The notes under the pieces: model-generated
What the model was told of the DNA's origin: nothing
Databases searched by the model: none
The model's input: the letters and a program-made list of their open reading frames with translations, nothing else
Source: Oscheius onirici
Taxonomy: Eukaryota; Nematoda; Chromadorea; Rhabditida; Rhabditidae
Assembly: GCA_932521025.1 (NCBI GenBank)
Contig: OW051473.1
Coordinates: forward strand, 6,386,001 to 6,450,000
DNA: 64,000 nt
Direction of reading: 5' to 3'
Made by a program: the position numbers and the translations under genes
Shown here: positions 62,407-64,000 of the stretch, piece by piece
Numbering within the stretch: the stretch's first letter is position 1
Layout of the letters: every line of letters begins with the position of its first letter

Positions 62407-63616
62407 GGCTAGAACTGGTTAGAATACCCTGAAATGAAATGGAAATGAAAAGTCTGAAAGGAAGAAGAGGAGAGAGCATAATGGCTTGAGTTCAGCAGCA
62501 ATGTGAGTCTCGTGGAGCTCTCCCAGGAGCCGCGAGTGGGGGTGGCTTCAGTGTAAGCTCTGCCTGATCGGCGCGATCAATGCCGGAGTGGCAGTGCTCA
62601 AAAGACAGTGTAACACCCTCAATCAATCGGACCGGAATCCGCAAACAGAAGAATACTCAAGAGTCGCAAATCCGCGGCCTGGTAATTCTTGGAAAACTCT
62701 TGTTAATCAGGTCAAATTCACATTTTCGAGGTCAGAGTCAGTGGGAAAGTTTTAGAGGTAATTTGTTAAAAACTATTACAGTCCCTAAAGAAGTTTGCGA
62801 ATTTCTTACTTTTTCCATTAATTCAGTGTACTAACCTGGTTTGGAACAGACTGCTGGTTTTCCGGTACAAAAATTCTAAATACTGCTGTCTGGAAACGTT
62901 TCGCAGCTGGATGTACTTGATACTTTTAACTGGTAACTTTTCGATCTGTTAAAAATTTCTTCTGTTATTCTAACGCTAACAGAGCTATTTCATTTCGAAC
63001 CAGCTCTACTTTTAACATTTTAGGTAATGTAAACTTTGATTTACCAAAAAATGAAAAAACAGCGCTATGGTATCATTCACCCACTTCTGTTTATATGAAA
63101 ACTGAAAGGCACAATAACAAGTCAAGAGACAGCTTCTAAAACTGTTGACAAGTAGTAGCGTTCACTCTTGGTTGACATTAGTTCTAAAAAAGGACTTTTA
63201 CTATATGGAAAGAACATTTCCCTGCGAGATCAACTGTAAGCTCAAGCTCAATGTTACTTGTCTTCCATCTGAAACTGGAAAGAAACAACTGGAAACAGAG
63301 ATGAGCAGAGAACTGGGTGAACTTCCATATTTTATAAAGAGGATATTACACTACGGGCTACAATGGATCGTAGAACGACCAATAAGATCAGTTCTTTGAA
63401 AGATAAAAAACGTCTGAAGAGAGGAAGGAAGTTTTTCCCTCTTGGTGTGAGGTCAGGAAGTCGGAAAAGCGTGGCAGAGGTGCGCGATGCCGTAGGCGTG
63501 CCACTGGGCGGAGCACTGTGTAAAGTTGTTGAGAATTCCAGCTAAAATAGCTCGGCCGCGGAGGTGTAAAGGGATAGCGCGCGCTTCCAGCAGACCTCTA
63601 TCCGCAGTCGTGCAAG
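62407..63616. promoter_or_regulatory. Shared divergent promoter of two myosin light chain genes
   Basis: 1.2 kb between head-to-head light chain genes. A GC-rich block lies toward each gene, about 62500-62600 and 63440-63600, with AT-rich DNA between; both blocks contain GCGCGAT near TGCCG. Likely muscle control elements, by position only. Confidence 0.5.
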
Positions 63617-64000
63617 ATGGTGAGTTCTTTCTATCCGTAAATTTACTACTTTTACAAACCGTTTGACTGGTTCAAAAAAGCAACAAACAAACAAAGAGAT
63701 GATCTTTATTTACTCAATACTTTCCGCTTTAGTCCAAGGCCACCAAGAAGAAGTCAAGCAAGAAGAGGTCCGGATCTGAGGCCGCTCAGTTCGACCAGAA
63801 GACCATCCAGGAGTTCAAGGAGGCCTTCGGAATTATGGACCAGAACAAGGATGGTATCATCGATAAGGTGAGTCTTTATCTTAGTTTTTTCTAAACCTTG
63901 CGAATACAGGGAGATCTGAAGGATCTGTACGCCTCCATGGGCCAGATCGCCTCTGACAGTCAGATCGATGCCATGATCAAGGAAGCCCCTGGACCCCTCA
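63617..64000 (+). CDS. mlc: Myosin regulatory light chain (muscle), right copy, 3' truncated by window
   Basis: Same protein as the left copy as far as it can be read (first 75 or so residues). Met codon 63617-63619 stands alone in exon 1 and is followed at once by a 113-nt intron (63620-63732); exon 2 is 63733-63867, intron 63868-63909, exon 3 from 63910 runs past the window. The first EF-hand [13 protein letters not shown] is complete. In the left copy the Met codon is contiguous with codon 2, so the two genes differ in 5' structure although their following sequence is identical. Pair order and orientation match mlc-1/mlc-2 of C. elegans. Confidence 0.93.

Overview
The window looks like nuclear DNA of a rhabditid-type nematode. 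Nearly all introns are 40-60 nt and end in TTTCAG or TTTAG. Several start codons lie just behind a splice-acceptor consensus, as expected for spliced-leader trans-splicing. The gene families are typical of the group: astacin with CUB and TSP1, a Hex-type homeobox gene like pha-2, an MRP gene with tandem alternative exons, and head-to-head regulatory myosin light chains. I cannot name the species; all calls come from reading codons, splice sites and remembered protein families, with no database search. For most genes (FASN, astacin, pha-2, galectin, carrier, NF-YA, troponin T, ILRUN, left myosin light chain) the summed exon lengths are an exact multiple of three, which supports the exon models.

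Left part (1-31 kb): the 3' half of a TMF1/ARA160 golgin gene (+); about 3 kb without recognisable genes; a complete 22-exon fatty acid synthase (+, about 2,623 aa, KS-MAT-DH-ER-KR-ACP-TE); a secreted astacin metalloprotease with EGF, CUB, Thr-rich and TSP1 parts (+); convergent to it a full-length MRP/ABCC transporter (-) carrying four tandem alternative exons; 2.7 kb of noncoding DNA; and an unrecognised secreted protein (-) with an apparent frameshift.

Middle (31-48.5 kb): short or nematode-specific genes: a Ser/Lys-rich protein (+), a type I membrane protein (-), an Arg/Tyr-rich cytoplasmic protein (-), a small uncertain gene (-), a Cys-rich secreted protein (-), a gene-poor stretch with a TTAA-flanked MITE-like element, the pha-2/HHEX homeobox gene (-), and a histidine-rich galectin (-).

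Right (49-64 kb): the mitochondrial oxodicarboxylate carrier (+); convergent to it a SIRT6/7-type sirtuin with a long C-terminal tail (-); divergent from that the CCAAT-factor subunit NF-YA (+); troponin T (+); an ILRUN homologue (+); and two divergent regulatory myosin light chain genes whose comparable 268 bp, intron included, are identical. The last is cut by the window end.

The genes do not form one pathway. Themes are lipid synthesis and export (FASN, MRP), extracellular matrix and secreted proteins (astacin, Cys-rich protein, galectin), and muscle (troponin T and two myosin light chains within 7 kb). FASN, troponin T, galectin and the myosin light chains share a strongly biased, C-ending codon use, which usually marks high expression.
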